From Adiantum capillus-veneris (taxonomy: Eukaryota > Streptophyta > Polypodiopsida > Polypodiales > Pteridaceae), in contig CM043964.1 in the NCBI GenBank assembly GCA_014529385.2, positions 133,894,420 through 133,958,419 on the forward strand: a stretch of 64,000 nt of DNA, read 5' to 3'. Below the pieces are notes generated by a model, which saw only the letters and a program-made list of their open reading frames with translations, was not told where the DNA came from and did not search any database. Numbering within the stretch: the first letter of the stretch is position 1; each line of letters starts with the position of its first letter. Positions 32,491-43,753 of the stretch are shown here, piece by piece. Both the position numbers and the translations under genes were made by a program.

Positions 32491-35400
32491 ATGGAGCAAG
32501 AATCTCACACTGTATGTGACTGCTCTCAGCCTCACTGTGAACTGTGTGCTAGGTATGCTGTTGATGCGGTCAAGGAATATCATGCTAGGAGAAAGAGGGA
32601 GCAGCGTGCTAAGAACAAGCTTGAGCAGGTAGCAGGTGAGGAAGATAATGATCAAAATGGTGCTGATGATGCAAAGCGTCAAAGACTTTGCAATGACCTT
32701 GTTATGCTCTTCAATCGGCGTACAAAGGCCCTCGATGTTGCATCACGCTCAGATATTTTGTGCAAGTTTGTCAATCATCCTTCTCTTGGAGACCTTGAAA
32801 TTCCCAGGGCACAAACAACCTTCGTTGAAGCCATACGCAACACAATAGATGCAATCAAATTACCCAAGAGCGGACAGGAGCTCTTTCTTAAAAGGTTCAT
32901 CACCACAATGCTTATGAATGTTGAGTGTACATCTACCTCAAAAGTGAATGTTTCAGCTGCATCTAAGTTGCTAAATTTGCACAAGAGGAACTTCATAGCT
33001 GCAAAGAATCGGTTGAGGGCAGCAGGTGATGGCAATTTGCCAATCTCTTTGTGTGCTCGACAGCCCATGGATCGTGGTTTCATAACACCTGATGAGAAAG
33101 AGTTGATCTTCTCTTTTTGGATGTCTGACGCTCGTGTTTCACCCAATAAGAAGGATGTGTGCAGAAAGCGTATTGGAAGAAATTCATATGTCAAACATCC
33201 TGTGCATCTTCTTGAACAATCTCAGGTAATAACTTGCTTCACTATATCCATTTTTGTTTTCTAATATTTGCATTCATGACCTATATTCACTATAAATGGG
33301 TTGATAAGAGTAGATATGAAATCGGATATAAAGGAAGTTATAAATGGAAATAAGGGGAATCTGTATTTGGTCCTAGACTAAGAGTAGATAAATATTGGAT
33401 GTGAAGGAGAATATAAATGGAAACATACTTTTTATCATACGCGTATGTTTGTTGAAACATACGTTTGCAGACGCATACTTTCACACGCGTATGACATGTA
33501 TAAACTAGCTAGGTAAAAAACTGGTTTACATAACCAGTAAAAATCTTTTAACACCTATTTCTCACTGGTATACATAGTGGTTAAGTGTTCACATGTACTC
33601 GTCAAGTGTTCACATGTACTGTTTGTCATGTCAGATAGGTAAAAAACATATCTGTTTGAAAGGAAAATACTGGTTTAGATATCCAGTAAATTTTTTTGTA
33701 CACTTATTTCTCACTGGTATATATCGTGATTAAGTCCTCACATGTACTGGTTAGGTAAATAACATACCGGTTTTAAATGAAAAGACTGGTTTACATTAGC
33801 AGTCAGAACATTTGAACTGTTTAACACTTATATACCACTAGTACGTACCAAGGACATGTGTTCATTTTTTTTAACACATTTTTCTCACTGGTATACATCG
33901 TGGTTAAGTGCTTACATGTACTGGTTAGTAAATAACATAGTGGTTTTAAATGAAAAGACTGGTTTACATTAGCAATAAGAATATTTGAACAAGTTGACAC
34001 TTATATACCACTGGTATGTACCAAGGACATGTGTTAATTTCTTTTAACACTAATTTCTCATTGGTATACATCGTGGTTAAGTGCTCACTTGTACTGGTTA
34101 GGTAAATAACATACCGGTTTTAAATAAAAAGACTGGTTTACATCAGCAGTAAGAACATTTGCACTGGTTGACACTTATATACCACTGGAACGTATCAAGG
34201 ACATGTGTTCATTTTTTTAGCCCTTATTTTTCACTGGTACACATCATGGGTAAGTGCTCACATGTATTGGTTAGGTAAATAACATACCGGTTTTAAATGA
34301 AAAGACTGGGTTACATCAGCAGTAAGAACATTTGCCCTGGTTGACACTTATATACCATTGGTACGTACCAATGACATGTGTTCATTTTCTTTAACACTTA
34401 TTACTCACTGGTATACATCGTGGTTAAGTGCTCACTTGTACTGGTTAGGTAAATAACATAGTGGTTTTAAATGAAAAGACTGGTTTACATCATCAGTCAG
34501 AACATTTGAACTGGTTGACACTTATATACCACTGGTACGTACCAAGGACATGTGTTCATTTTTTTAAACCCTTATTTTTCACTGGTACACATCATGGGTA
34601 AGTTCTCACATGTACTGGTTAGGTAAATAACATACCGGTTTTAAATGAAAAAACTGGTTTACATCAGCAGTAAGAACATTTGAACTGGTTGACACTTATA
34701 TACCACTGGTACGTACGAAGGGCATGTATTCATTCTTTTTAACACTTATTTATCACTGGTATACATCGTGGTTAAGTGCTCACTTGTACTGGTTAGGTAA
34801 ATAACATACCGGTTATAAATGAAAAGACTGGTTTACATCAGCAGTAAGAACATTTGCACTGGTTGACACTTATATACCACTGGTACGTACCAAGGACATG
34901 TGTTCATATATACTGGTTTACCTAACCAATTAAGTGAAAAACATAGTGGTTTGAACTAAAAATACTGGTTTATAGTAATGTAACAGTTTTCCTCAAAACC
35001 TGCAGTTTTCTTCAATGTTCTTTAACCATATATGTCTTTCATTGTAGGTGGAGCTCTTTCTCAACTTCAAAGAACAATACCCTGAAATTGTAATAAGGCA
35101 GCGGGCGTTTGAGTACATGAAGCCATATTTTGTGCGGAAATTGAGAGACCGATATACTTGCTGCTGCATTTCGCATATTCAAATGTCCTTCCTAAAGGAT
35201 GCCATAAATCACATGCGAAGTTCTGTATTCGGTCTACATGGAAAAGCTTGCCATTGTCAATGCAACATATGCAAAGACAATGGTGGATGCAAGGCACCAA
35301 AAAACCCTATCAAGAGTGTAACAGCCTTATTGGACTCTATACTGTGTCCTAAATTAGATAAGTCCACCTTCCATGCCCTTGCCTGCTTGAGTGGTCAATG

Positions 35401-37054
35401 TAAAAGGTGTGGCCCGGATAAGTTAGACTTTTGTGCTACAGAGGCTGCATTTATTGCTAAAAAGATTGTGGTGAAGATTTTTGAGGACCTAGAAGTAGGA
35501 ACTGCGCGTGACTGTCTGAAGAAGAAAAGGAAAGTCTTGTCGCATAAGGAAATATCATGCCAGGATCTCTCAGTCATGTTCAAAGACCATCTTAAGAAAT
35601 ACATAATGCATAATTTTGTGTATAGATGGCAAGCAGAACAATATAAGGAATGTATACAAAGCTTTCGAGAAGATGTTGTTGTGTCAGTTGTTGACTTTGC
35701 TGAAAATTATAGTTTCAAAGAACAAAATGAGATTCAGTCCATGCACTGGTATTCAAATCAAGTAACTATTTTTGTGCACATAACATATTTCCGAATTGCA
35801 GGTAAAGACATCACCCTAGATCAGTATTATTTCTTTTGTATTAATTAAGCCTTCAATAATTTTTTATTTTTATATTATGCAGGTGACATCCACAAGACAA
35901 TTCACTTCATTTCAGATGACAAGCAACATGACACACATTTTGTTCAACACTGTTTTCTGAAACATGCGGAATGGCTAAAGCAATTTGGTCTAAACATAAA
36001 ACGTCATTGGGTATGGTCTGATGGAGCAACTTCACAATTCAAAGCAAGAAGACCATTCTATTTCCTTGCCAGGTATACCATGTTCTAACAAACATTATCT
36101 GAAGGTGGTTTTAATATAGAGACCTATAATAGTGGCATTAAAGTTGTAATAAAATTGCAGATACAGTGTTTTTACGGAATGGAAAATGTCTTGGAACTTT
36201 TTTGGATCCGGACATGGTAAGGGAGAACACGACAGTGCGGGAGCAGTGATAAAAAGGTTTTTAACTCAATACCAATTGCAGCCAAACTGCCCAAAGATAG
36301 ACTGTGCTACAGATGTTGTGGCATTATTGAGACGGACCTTGTCAGATGGTGCTACGGCCACCTATGCATCCCATGCCTGTTATGTAAGCATGATTTTTTG
36401 GGTGATTGAATTGGGAGATGTCGAAAGGGGAAAAATTGGGATGTAAAGGCTGTAAAAAATACCCGCTCAATGCACTCTGTTTCTGCATATTCAGAGCATG
36501 ATACAACTGCTTTGAGAACACGTTCACTGTCTTGTTTCTGTAGTGCATGTAAACAGGAAAAGTGGAGGAGATGTGTGAGCAAGTCACACATTTCTTTCTG
36601 GACATACCTTATTTTGGAGCCTACAGAAGAAGGGGAAGACGATGACGACGAAATAAATGAGGATGCAGCATATGAAGGACACTATGACACCCTCAGTCAA
36701 GCTCTTATTGTTGGTGATAATTTTGATGTTCCCGCACCAAATGACAATGAAGAAAAAGTGGATTTCTATATAGTGAAATGCATTGCATCTATTCAAGAGT
36801 TTCATTCAGACGCTGAAGATGATTGGGGCAATATAATTGGGCGAGGATCCTATGCTATCAAAGGGTTTTACTATCGTATGATAAATGAGCAGACCTACGA
36901 GCTTTTGGACAAAAAGCCAGAGGTGTTCATATATTCACATCTTGTTCGGGCAATCAAAATCCCCATGATACCCCATCCCAGCAACTCAAAACTATATACA
37001 ATATCACTTGATGTCAGTGAGTCTATCTACAATAGTATGCCTTTTGAGATGTAA
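32491..37054 (+). CDS. Multi-exon DDE-type transposase-like protein (one frameshift)
   Basis: Four exons are inferred: 32,491-33,225, 35,048-35,801, 35,883-36,072 and 36,161-37,054. All junctions are GT-AG and the phases agree. A missing base in the G4A5 run at about 36,428-36,435 shifts the frame (GDVERG then KNWDVKAVKNT); with it the protein would be 857 residues. The N-terminus has a Cys cluster, CDCSQPHCELC. Exon 2 has a second cluster (CHCQCNICKDNGGC) and ACLSGQCKRCG, then VVDFAENYSFKEQNEIQSMH. Exon 3 has VWSDGATSQFKARR, and exon 4 HGKGEHDSAGAVIKR. Two conserved Asp (DFAENY, SDGA) and the acidic residue in the HGKG motif are good candidates for a DDE triad. I recall large invertebrate and plant proteins with the same motif order but cannot name the superfamily with confidence. 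A retained host gene derived from such a transposase is an alternative. Confidence 0.65.
33226..35047 (+). other. Intron 1 of the transposase-like gene
   Basis: The donor is CTCAG|GTAATAAC and the acceptor ATTGTAG|GTGGAG. Phase 0 joins ...HLLEQSQ to VELFLNF. At 1.8 kb it is far longer than the other two introns (81 and 88 bp), because of the tandem repeat array it contains. Near its start are CATACGCGTATG (33,436-33,447) and a second ACACGCGTATG. Confidence 0.8.
33521..34930. repeat. ~174-bp tandem repeat array, about seven to eight units, rich in ACTGGT/ACCGGT
   Basis: The phrase GACTGGTTTACAT recurs near 33,784, 33,957, 34,129, 34,303, 34,477, 34,651 and 34,826, a period of 172-175 bp. Two more diverged units precede it. 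Each unit carries CTCACTGGTATACAT, GTACTGGTTAGGTAAATAAC, ATACCGGTTTTAAATGA and CCACTGGTACGTACC, so five or six A-C-(C/T)-GGT hexamers per unit. Units differ by scattered substitutions. The array lies wholly within intron 1. Confidence 0.9.
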
Positions 37055-37091
37055 CCATCTTAAGAAATGCATAATGCATAATTTTGTGTAT
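37054..37091. repeat. 38-bp copy of exon 2 sequence directly after the stop codon
   Basis: ACCATCTTAAGAAAT(G)CATAATG... at 37,054-37,091 matches 35,586-35,623 at 37 of 38 positions, in the same orientation. The original lies in exon 2 (encoding the DHLKKYIMHNFVY segment). The copy abuts the TAA and is followed by the microsatellite cluster. Confidence 0.9.
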
Positions 37092-37128
37092 ACCTGCCTA
37101 TTACTGTAAACTGAACTGTCTCCCTCTC

Positions 37129-38656
<1,528 letters not shown>

Positions 38657-39361
38657 TTATGACAGTGGTGACAGAAAACAGGCGCGCACTTCTTTAGACT
38701 GCTTTTCTAGCTTGGGAAAAACAAGAAATGACCCCAATGGATTAAACATTAGCTTATATCCAGAATCATCAAAGATAAGTGTGTCAGGTGGTAGGTCAGG
38801 AAAATTTTCGAGATTCTTGTGGAACACCGGTTTATCTGTCGCGCCCAATTTAAAAGGGGCCCTTGTGCACTGCGCCTGACTTACCACTCTATTGAATCTT
38901 TTGTGGTGGTCAGGGAACACTGTCGCTAGCGTGCGTTTGAGCTTCTCAAACTCGCAGCAGCTCCATATCCACACTTCGAACCATCTGAAACAAAAATTCA
39001 GAAACACTTCTGCATCGAGCCTTACCCAAAACTGTGTATCCCCTTCAACAACATACCGCATTTCTGGCCAATGGGGCCATTCTTCACCATATTCTCCATC
39101 AAATTTCTTGAGCAGTAATCCATTAAGGTCCAAAATGAGAACCCTACGCTGGACGCTCAACGGAGGTGGTGGCCTTGGCCATATCAGTGGGATTCTTTTA
39201 ATTAGTCTATACCATAGAGGAAACACAAGCACTGCAGGAGACAACACGCAATTCCATATTGCACGAATGTCAGCCCTGCCATTCTGCTTGTCAGCCCTAG
39301 ACCTATCTGCAAGGCGCCATTCTTCAACTGAAAACATATCTGCAGATGCAAAATTACACAA
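38657..39361 (-). CDS. FCP1/NIF-like (HAD-type) phosphatase domain protein
   Basis: The 234-residue frame contains RRVLILDLNGLLLKKF near residue 85 and TLIFDDSGYKLMFNPLGSFL near residue 200, with FWVRLDAEVFLNFCF and WIWSCCEFEKL between. These correspond to the catalytic loop, Ser/Thr loop and acidic DD loop of FCP1-homology phosphatases, which act on phosphoserine or phosphothreonine of the RNA polymerase II tail or other proteins. The usual DxDx(T/V) is DLNGL here, with Asn for the second Asp. This variant is common in plant proteins of the family but may lower activity. An acceptor site (CATCTGCAG) at 39,340 suggests upstream coding exons, so the ORF start is not certain. The gene lies about 170 bp beyond the end of the RING gene on the same strand; they might be one transcription unit. 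Confidence 0.7.
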   Translation of the reverse strand: MCNFASADMFSVEEWRLADRSRADKQNGRADIRAIWNCVLSPAVLVFPLWYRLIKRIPLIWPRPPPPLSVQRRVLILDLNGLLLKKFDGEYGEEWPHWPEMRYVVEGDTQFWVRLDAEVFLNFCFRWFEVWIWSCCEFEKLKRTLATVFPDHHKRFNRVVSQAQCTRAPFKLGATDKPVFHKNLENFPDLPPDTLIFDDSGYKLMFNPLGSFLVFPKLEKQSKEVRACFLSPLS

Positions 39362-39527
39362 GACTCAAATTTAAATATGCAATTAGGACATATCTATAGA
39401 TTGAAATCATACAATAAAAACACACAATGTTCAAAAATTAGGCACAAGATGAAAGAGACGTCAAATGGGAAAGAAAGTTATATTAATTTAAGAAGTGGTT
39501 ACATAAAAAGAAACATGGGGGGGCAAG

Positions 39528-40558
39528 CTATAATCTTTTGCAGGCTCTGGGTTTAGGGTCAGAACTTGTGCCGGTATTCTGCATCTCCTTAGTGTCTTCT
39601 ATGTCCATCTCCTCTTCTGGCTGCCCCTGGGTCTCTTCCTCTTCCTTGCTTTTTTGCTCCATTTCAGGCTTCTCATCTCCAGTCTTCTCGATTTTTCTTC
39701 TTTTTGCCTTTCTTATCTGCTGAGCAAGGGTCTCCTTGGGACTTCCCTCCAGCCTGACATCTACACGACCATCAGCTTTAGAAAGCTGTACAGCAAGAGA
39801 TCCCTTTTTAGAGCCATAATCAATGAAAAAACTTACTCTTGCCACGTTGGCCTCGTTTTCTCGGGGTCTTTGATCTTGTCACCCGCACGCCAATGTCTAG
39901 CAACACATCGTCTTCCTCATTCTGGGTTTTCTCTTCAGCACCAGTCGTACTCTGCTCCTTTACCTCAAAGTTTTGTTCTTCTTCTGTTGTTTCCGAAACA
40001 GGTTTCTCAGCATTACCAGGGACATTTTCATCAAGCAATACCTCCACACGTGTCTTGTATGCAGGCGTCACTACATCGTTCCCTGTGTCTTTACTGGCAG
40101 TAGTTCTGAAGCACCTTGACTCTGAAAAAACATCAGAGAAGACAAAAATCAACCACCTGATTACCCATTGAAACAATTTTCTCACCTATTTTTGGGCATG
40201 ATTCAACTGGCTTCTTCTTTAGAAGGGATTGGTCTTCTGCAGAAATAACTCCGAGGCAATCCTTAAGCATGCACTTTCCTTTCTCAGCCAAGTGAGCATA
40301 GCAGAATGCATGGTATGCATGTGAACAAGGCAATAGAACAACATGGCTTGAGCGATTGTGATCATGAATTTTTACACCACAAGCATTGCACACATCAATG
40401 AGAACAACACTATGTCCAGGAGCTGAAACTTGTGTAGGCAAGACTATGGTTTCAGGTAGCATTGGTTGACTAATCATGCCTATCACAAACGTGACATAGA
40501 GACCAAAGGTTTCCTCACGGTCCAAGCATTTGGATAATTCTTCATGTAGGCAAGAGAC
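39528..40558 (-). CDS. RING-finger-like protein with acidic and basic tail (partial gene model)
   Basis: The exon 40,558-40,186 reads VSCLHEELSKCLDREETFGL and then CNACGVKIHDHNRSSHVVLL, PCSHAYHAFCYAHL and KCMLKDC. This gives a C-x2-C...C-x-H-x2-H-x2-C...C-x4-C pattern of the RING type; such domains usually act in ubiquitin ligases. A GT-AG intron (40,185-40,122) of matching phase leads to an exon with an acidic stretch and TRSKTPRKRGQRGK. A further frame, FIDYGSKKGSLAVQLSKADG to SDPKPRACKRL, ends at 39,528. The join between these last two frames (about 39,830) is unclear: a 1-base frameshift or a very short intron. A probable upstream exon lies at 41,173-41,350, beyond a minisatellite intron. 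The protein family as a whole is not recognised. Confidence 0.55.
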
Positions 40559-40599
40559 CTCTGTTATCAGACAATGTCAGAAAGGTATAAAATCGGAAT

Positions 40600-41110
40600 G
40601 ATTGCTTGAAAATCGGTATAATGATGTTATCATACCTGTATCATTACATCCTGCTCGTATGATGTTATCCCACCGGTATAATGTTATTATACTGGATAGT
40701 ATAACATCATACCGGTAGGATAACATCCGGTAACATCATACCGGTTGGATTTTATCATACCGGTTGGATCTAACCATACCGGTCGGATGTAACCATACTA
40801 GTAGGATGTTATCATACCGGTAGGATTATCTCCTAAATCCTACCGGTAAGATAACATCCTACCGGTAGGATGTAATCATACCGGTAGGATATAATCATAC
40901 CAGTAGGATGTTATCATACCGGTAGGATTATCTCCTAAATCCTACCGGTAAGATAACATCCTACCGGTAGGATGTAATCATACCGGTAGGATATAATCAT
41001 ACCGGTAGGGTGTAATCATACTGGTAGGGTATACTCCTACTGGTATGATAACATCCTACCGGTATTGTCATCTACCCTTATCGAATATGATATAATCCTA
41101 CCGGTATGAA
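40600..41110. repeat. TACCGGTAGGAT minisatellite within an intron
   Basis: Units of ATCATACCGGTAGGATGT(A/T) alternate with their inverse TCCTACCGGTAAGATAAC. A ~107-bp higher-order unit is repeated almost exactly (about 40,805-40,911 and 40,912-41,018). Both strands carry the motif because ACCGGT is its own reverse complement, so the array is full of potential hairpins. It occupies the intron between the exons at 41,173 and 40,558. Confidence 0.9.
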
Positions 41111-41172
41111 AAATCATACCATATGGTACTTTGCATGTATTAAACTACAATCAGATGGAGTTACAAGCATAC

Positions 41173-41350
41173 CTGTGCCTGCTGTAGTGTGGCTTTTGCT
41201 TGCTCAAATTTTTCTTGGAGGCTATCAAGCAAGCCTGTTGGTACATTGGCATCATCAGGGAAGTGCATTCGGATGGTGTCAAGGGCACCCTCGCAACAGT
41301 GCACATCGGCAACAGATTTGACCACTGAATCCTTAGCCTTCTGACACTCG
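41173..41350 (-). CDS. Probable upstream exon of the RING-finger gene, truncated at its 5' side
   Basis: The minus frame reads ECQKAKDSVVKSVADVHCCE, GALDTIRMHFPDDANVPTGL and LDSLQEKFEQAKATLQQAQ. It ends at a good donor, CACAG|GTATGC, at 41,172. Phase 0 fits the acceptor at 40,559. The upstream edge runs into the end of the family B pol ORF at about 41,345; a weak acceptor (AACAG) exists there. Either a retroelement or this gene was cut at this junction. Confidence 0.5.
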
Positions 41351-43738
41351 GCTGTTACTGGTCCTCAACACGAATAGCTCCCCAATCATGCCTTGAGCTG
41401 CTTCATGTGCCTCTCCATTTAGAGCACGTTCAATGTGTCTGATGCTCCATGCTTCAAACTTTTTTAACAGGCCTTTAATTCTGAAGCACATTTCCTTCAA
41501 TGAGGTGTTCTTGCTCTTCCACACACCCAACACTTGCTTCACCACTAACAAGGCATCACCTTTTATGCTCAACCTTCGAACCCCATGCTTCAAACAAATG
41601 TGTAATCCGGCTTCCAATGTAGCATATTCAGCCTCATTGTTACTATGCGCATCCAATTTGAACCCTCTCTTGCATACTAGCTTCCCCTCTGGATCATAAA
41701 GTGCTATACCCCCTGAAGCTGCATCGTGGCTCTTCCTGTATGAACCATCAAAGAACAACACATGTGCATTGCTGATCTGTGGCACTTCTTCAACTACCTT
41801 TCTCACCACCTCTTCCTTAACAATAAGGGGATTCTCCTTGTAGGTCAACAAATCAGCTAGGGTAGCCCTTGTACTATCTTCCACTAGAAAAGAGAACTCA
41901 AACTCTTGCAGCTCAATTACCCATTTCTTCACCACATTTGACATGTTAGTACCATTAATTAACTGTGGCAAAAAGGCATAACTCGTCAAGAAAACAAAAG
42001 ACCGTGGTAGCAAGTAATGACGAAATCGTCGACAAGCAAATATTACACTGGCCATCACTAGCTCTACTTCCGATAACTTTCTCTCCGCTACCAACTTCAC
42101 TCGGCTTGCACAATACACTGGCCTCATATAATGGCTGCCCTTCCCCTTTTGCAATAGCATGGCTCCAATGGCATCATCCCCTACTGATGGATTTACATAA
42201 AAAACTTTCTCCCAATCAGGAGCCTGCATGGCTGACAACCCCCCTAACACCTCTTTCACCTCTTGAAACACTTCTTCACACTTGTCATCCCATTGCAATG
42301 GATCATGCTTTGCCACTTGCTGTAATGGATAAAGAAGCTGCGAAGACAATGGAATAAACCGTGCCATGTACTTCACTTTGTGTATAAAGGTTGCCAATTG
42401 CTTCGTACTCATAGGTGATGGAAGAAGAATAATAGACTTCACCTTATCTGGATCAGCCTCAATGCCATTTTCTGACACCATATGGCCCAATAACTTCACC
42501 CTTGGCTGTGCTAGATGACATTTCTTTGGATTTAGTTGTCCTCCACATTCATCATATCGAGCGAATACCATCTGCAGCTTCTCATGATGTTCAGCCCTAC
42601 TGCTATAAACACAGAAGTCATCCATAAAAGCTTTAACACAACTACCAATGAATGGTTCCAACACCCAATTTGCTCTCTCTTGATAGAAGGAAGGTCCATT
42701 TGACAACCCAAATGGCAATACTGTGTAGCAATAGCAGCCCCATGGCGTAATAAAAGTTGTCTTTGTGCGGTCTTTAAGAGCAATCTTCAATTGAAAATAG
42801 CCTGAAAAACCATCACACACACTGTACCTCTCATAACCTGCCACTGAATCCAAGATCTGATCGATGAATGGAAGAGGATATGGGTTCTTCTTAGTGGCTG
42901 CATTTAAGGGTTTAAAATCTACACAAATCCTCCACTTCCCATCCTTCTTTGGACTGACTACTACTGGACTCACCCATTCTGTGGTCTCCACAGGGACTAT
43001 GAACCCTGCCTTCAATAACTTGTCCACCTCTACCCGCAAGGCTTCCATTTGCTCTTGACCCACCCTTCTTAGCCTTTGCAGCACTGGCTTAGCACCTTCT
43101 TTCAGCTCTATATGCATCTCTTCACCCTTGAACCCTCTGATCTCTTCATATGAAGTAATGAACAAATCAGGAAAACTAGCCAGCATATGAAAAAATATAT
43201 CCTTCTCCATAGCTGAGAGGTCTCCACTGATCATTTTTGTCATTAATTCCTGCTTCTTTGACAACTCAACCTTGGTTTGCATCAGCCCTTCAATCACTTC
43301 ATAAGGCCCTTCACTTTCATCTTCAACCTCATTCGCAAATGCAACTAAACCAATCTCCTGGATTTCTTTGTCCATCAAAAGAAATGCAACATCAGCATCC
43401 TCATCACTGCTGGTAGTGTTATCACTGTCCTCATCTGTCACCGTGGAAGAGTCTTCATCACTAGACTCATCCTCATCTTCATAAAGCTCCTCCAATCGTT
43501 TCCTTGTGTCCATATTATAAAGCTTCTTGGTACCTGTCTTTCCATAGAGGCTAATCGTACCATGTCGCCAATCTTGAACAGCTCCCACTGCACGTAGCCA
43601 CGGTCTGCCCAGTATAATAGGATTTGCTGCCAACCCTGCTGGCATCACATGAAAATCAACCACTGCCTTTGCATCATATGCCTCCACTTCTAAGCTCTTT
43701 ACAACACCCAAGCATTTTACTTTTTGATGGTTTGCCAA
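41333..43738 (-). CDS. Family B pol: protease end, RT, RNase H and second (archaeal-type) RNase H
   Basis: The 801-codon frame is open. It begins in the protease C-terminal part (NPIILGRPWLRAVGAVQDW, residues 37-55) and has an acidic linker. RT follows with KDGKWRICVDFKPLNAATKK (about 265), PFGLSNGPSFYQ (about 345) and the catalytic FMDDFCVYSS (about 375). The first RNase H (about 500-620) has decayed motifs (FYVNPSVGDDAIGAMLL). The second (about 645-790) has VLFFDGSYRK, NNEAEYATLEAGL, SIKGDALLVVKQV and HIERALNGEAHEAA. Its last motif normally contains Asp (AD) where His is found here. The same frame continues upstream of an in-frame TGA (43,754) into the protease start. No integrase follows. 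The long open frame suggests modest age. Confidence 0.85.
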   Translation of the reverse strand: MANHQKVKCLGVVKSLEVEAYDAKAVVDFHVMPAGLAANPIILGRPWLRAVGAVQDWRHGTISLYGKTGTKKLYNMDTRKRLEELYEDEDESSDEDSSTVTDEDSDNTTSSDEDADVAFLLMDKEIQEIGLVAFANEVEDESEGPYEVIEGLMQTKVELSKKQELMTKMISGDLSAMEKDIFFHMLASFPDLFITSYEEIRGFKGEEMHIELKEGAKPVLQRLRRVGQEQMEALRVEVDKLLKAGFIVPVETTEWVSPVVVSPKKDGKWRICVDFKPLNAATKKNPYPLPFIDQILDSVAGYERYSVCDGFSGYFQLKIALKDRTKTTFITPWGCYCYTVLPFGLSNGPSFYQERANWVLEPFIGSCVKAFMDDFCVYSSRAEHHEKLQMVFARYDECGGQLNPKKCHLAQPRVKLLGHMVSENGIEADPDKVKSIILLPSPMSTKQLATFIHKVKYMARFIPLSSQLLYPLQQVAKHDPLQWDDKCEEVFQEVKEVLGGLSAMQAPDWEKVFYVNPSVGDDAIGAMLLQKGKGSHYMRPVYCASRVKLVAERKLSEVELVMASVIFACRRFRHYLLPRSFVFLTSYAFLPQLINGTNMSNVVKKWVIELQEFEFSFLVEDSTRATLADLLTYKENPLIVKEEVVRKVVEEVPQISNAHVLFFDGSYRKSHDAASGGIALYDPEGKLVCKRGFKLDAHSNNEAEYATLEAGLHICLKHGVRRLSIKGDALLVVKQVLGVWKSKNTSLKEMCFRIKGLLKKFEAWSIRHIERALNGEAHEAAQGMIGELFVLRTSNSRVSEG

Positions 43739-43753
43739 TCTGATCCGAAACCC

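Noticed and set aside
40600-41110. Possible CRISPR-like array of short repeats
   Set aside because: Repeats are imperfect, alternate in orientation and have no unique spacers; this is a plant minisatellite in an intron.
41965-42357. Plus-strand frame inside family B pol
   Set aside because: Antisense shadow of the RNase H region of pol.
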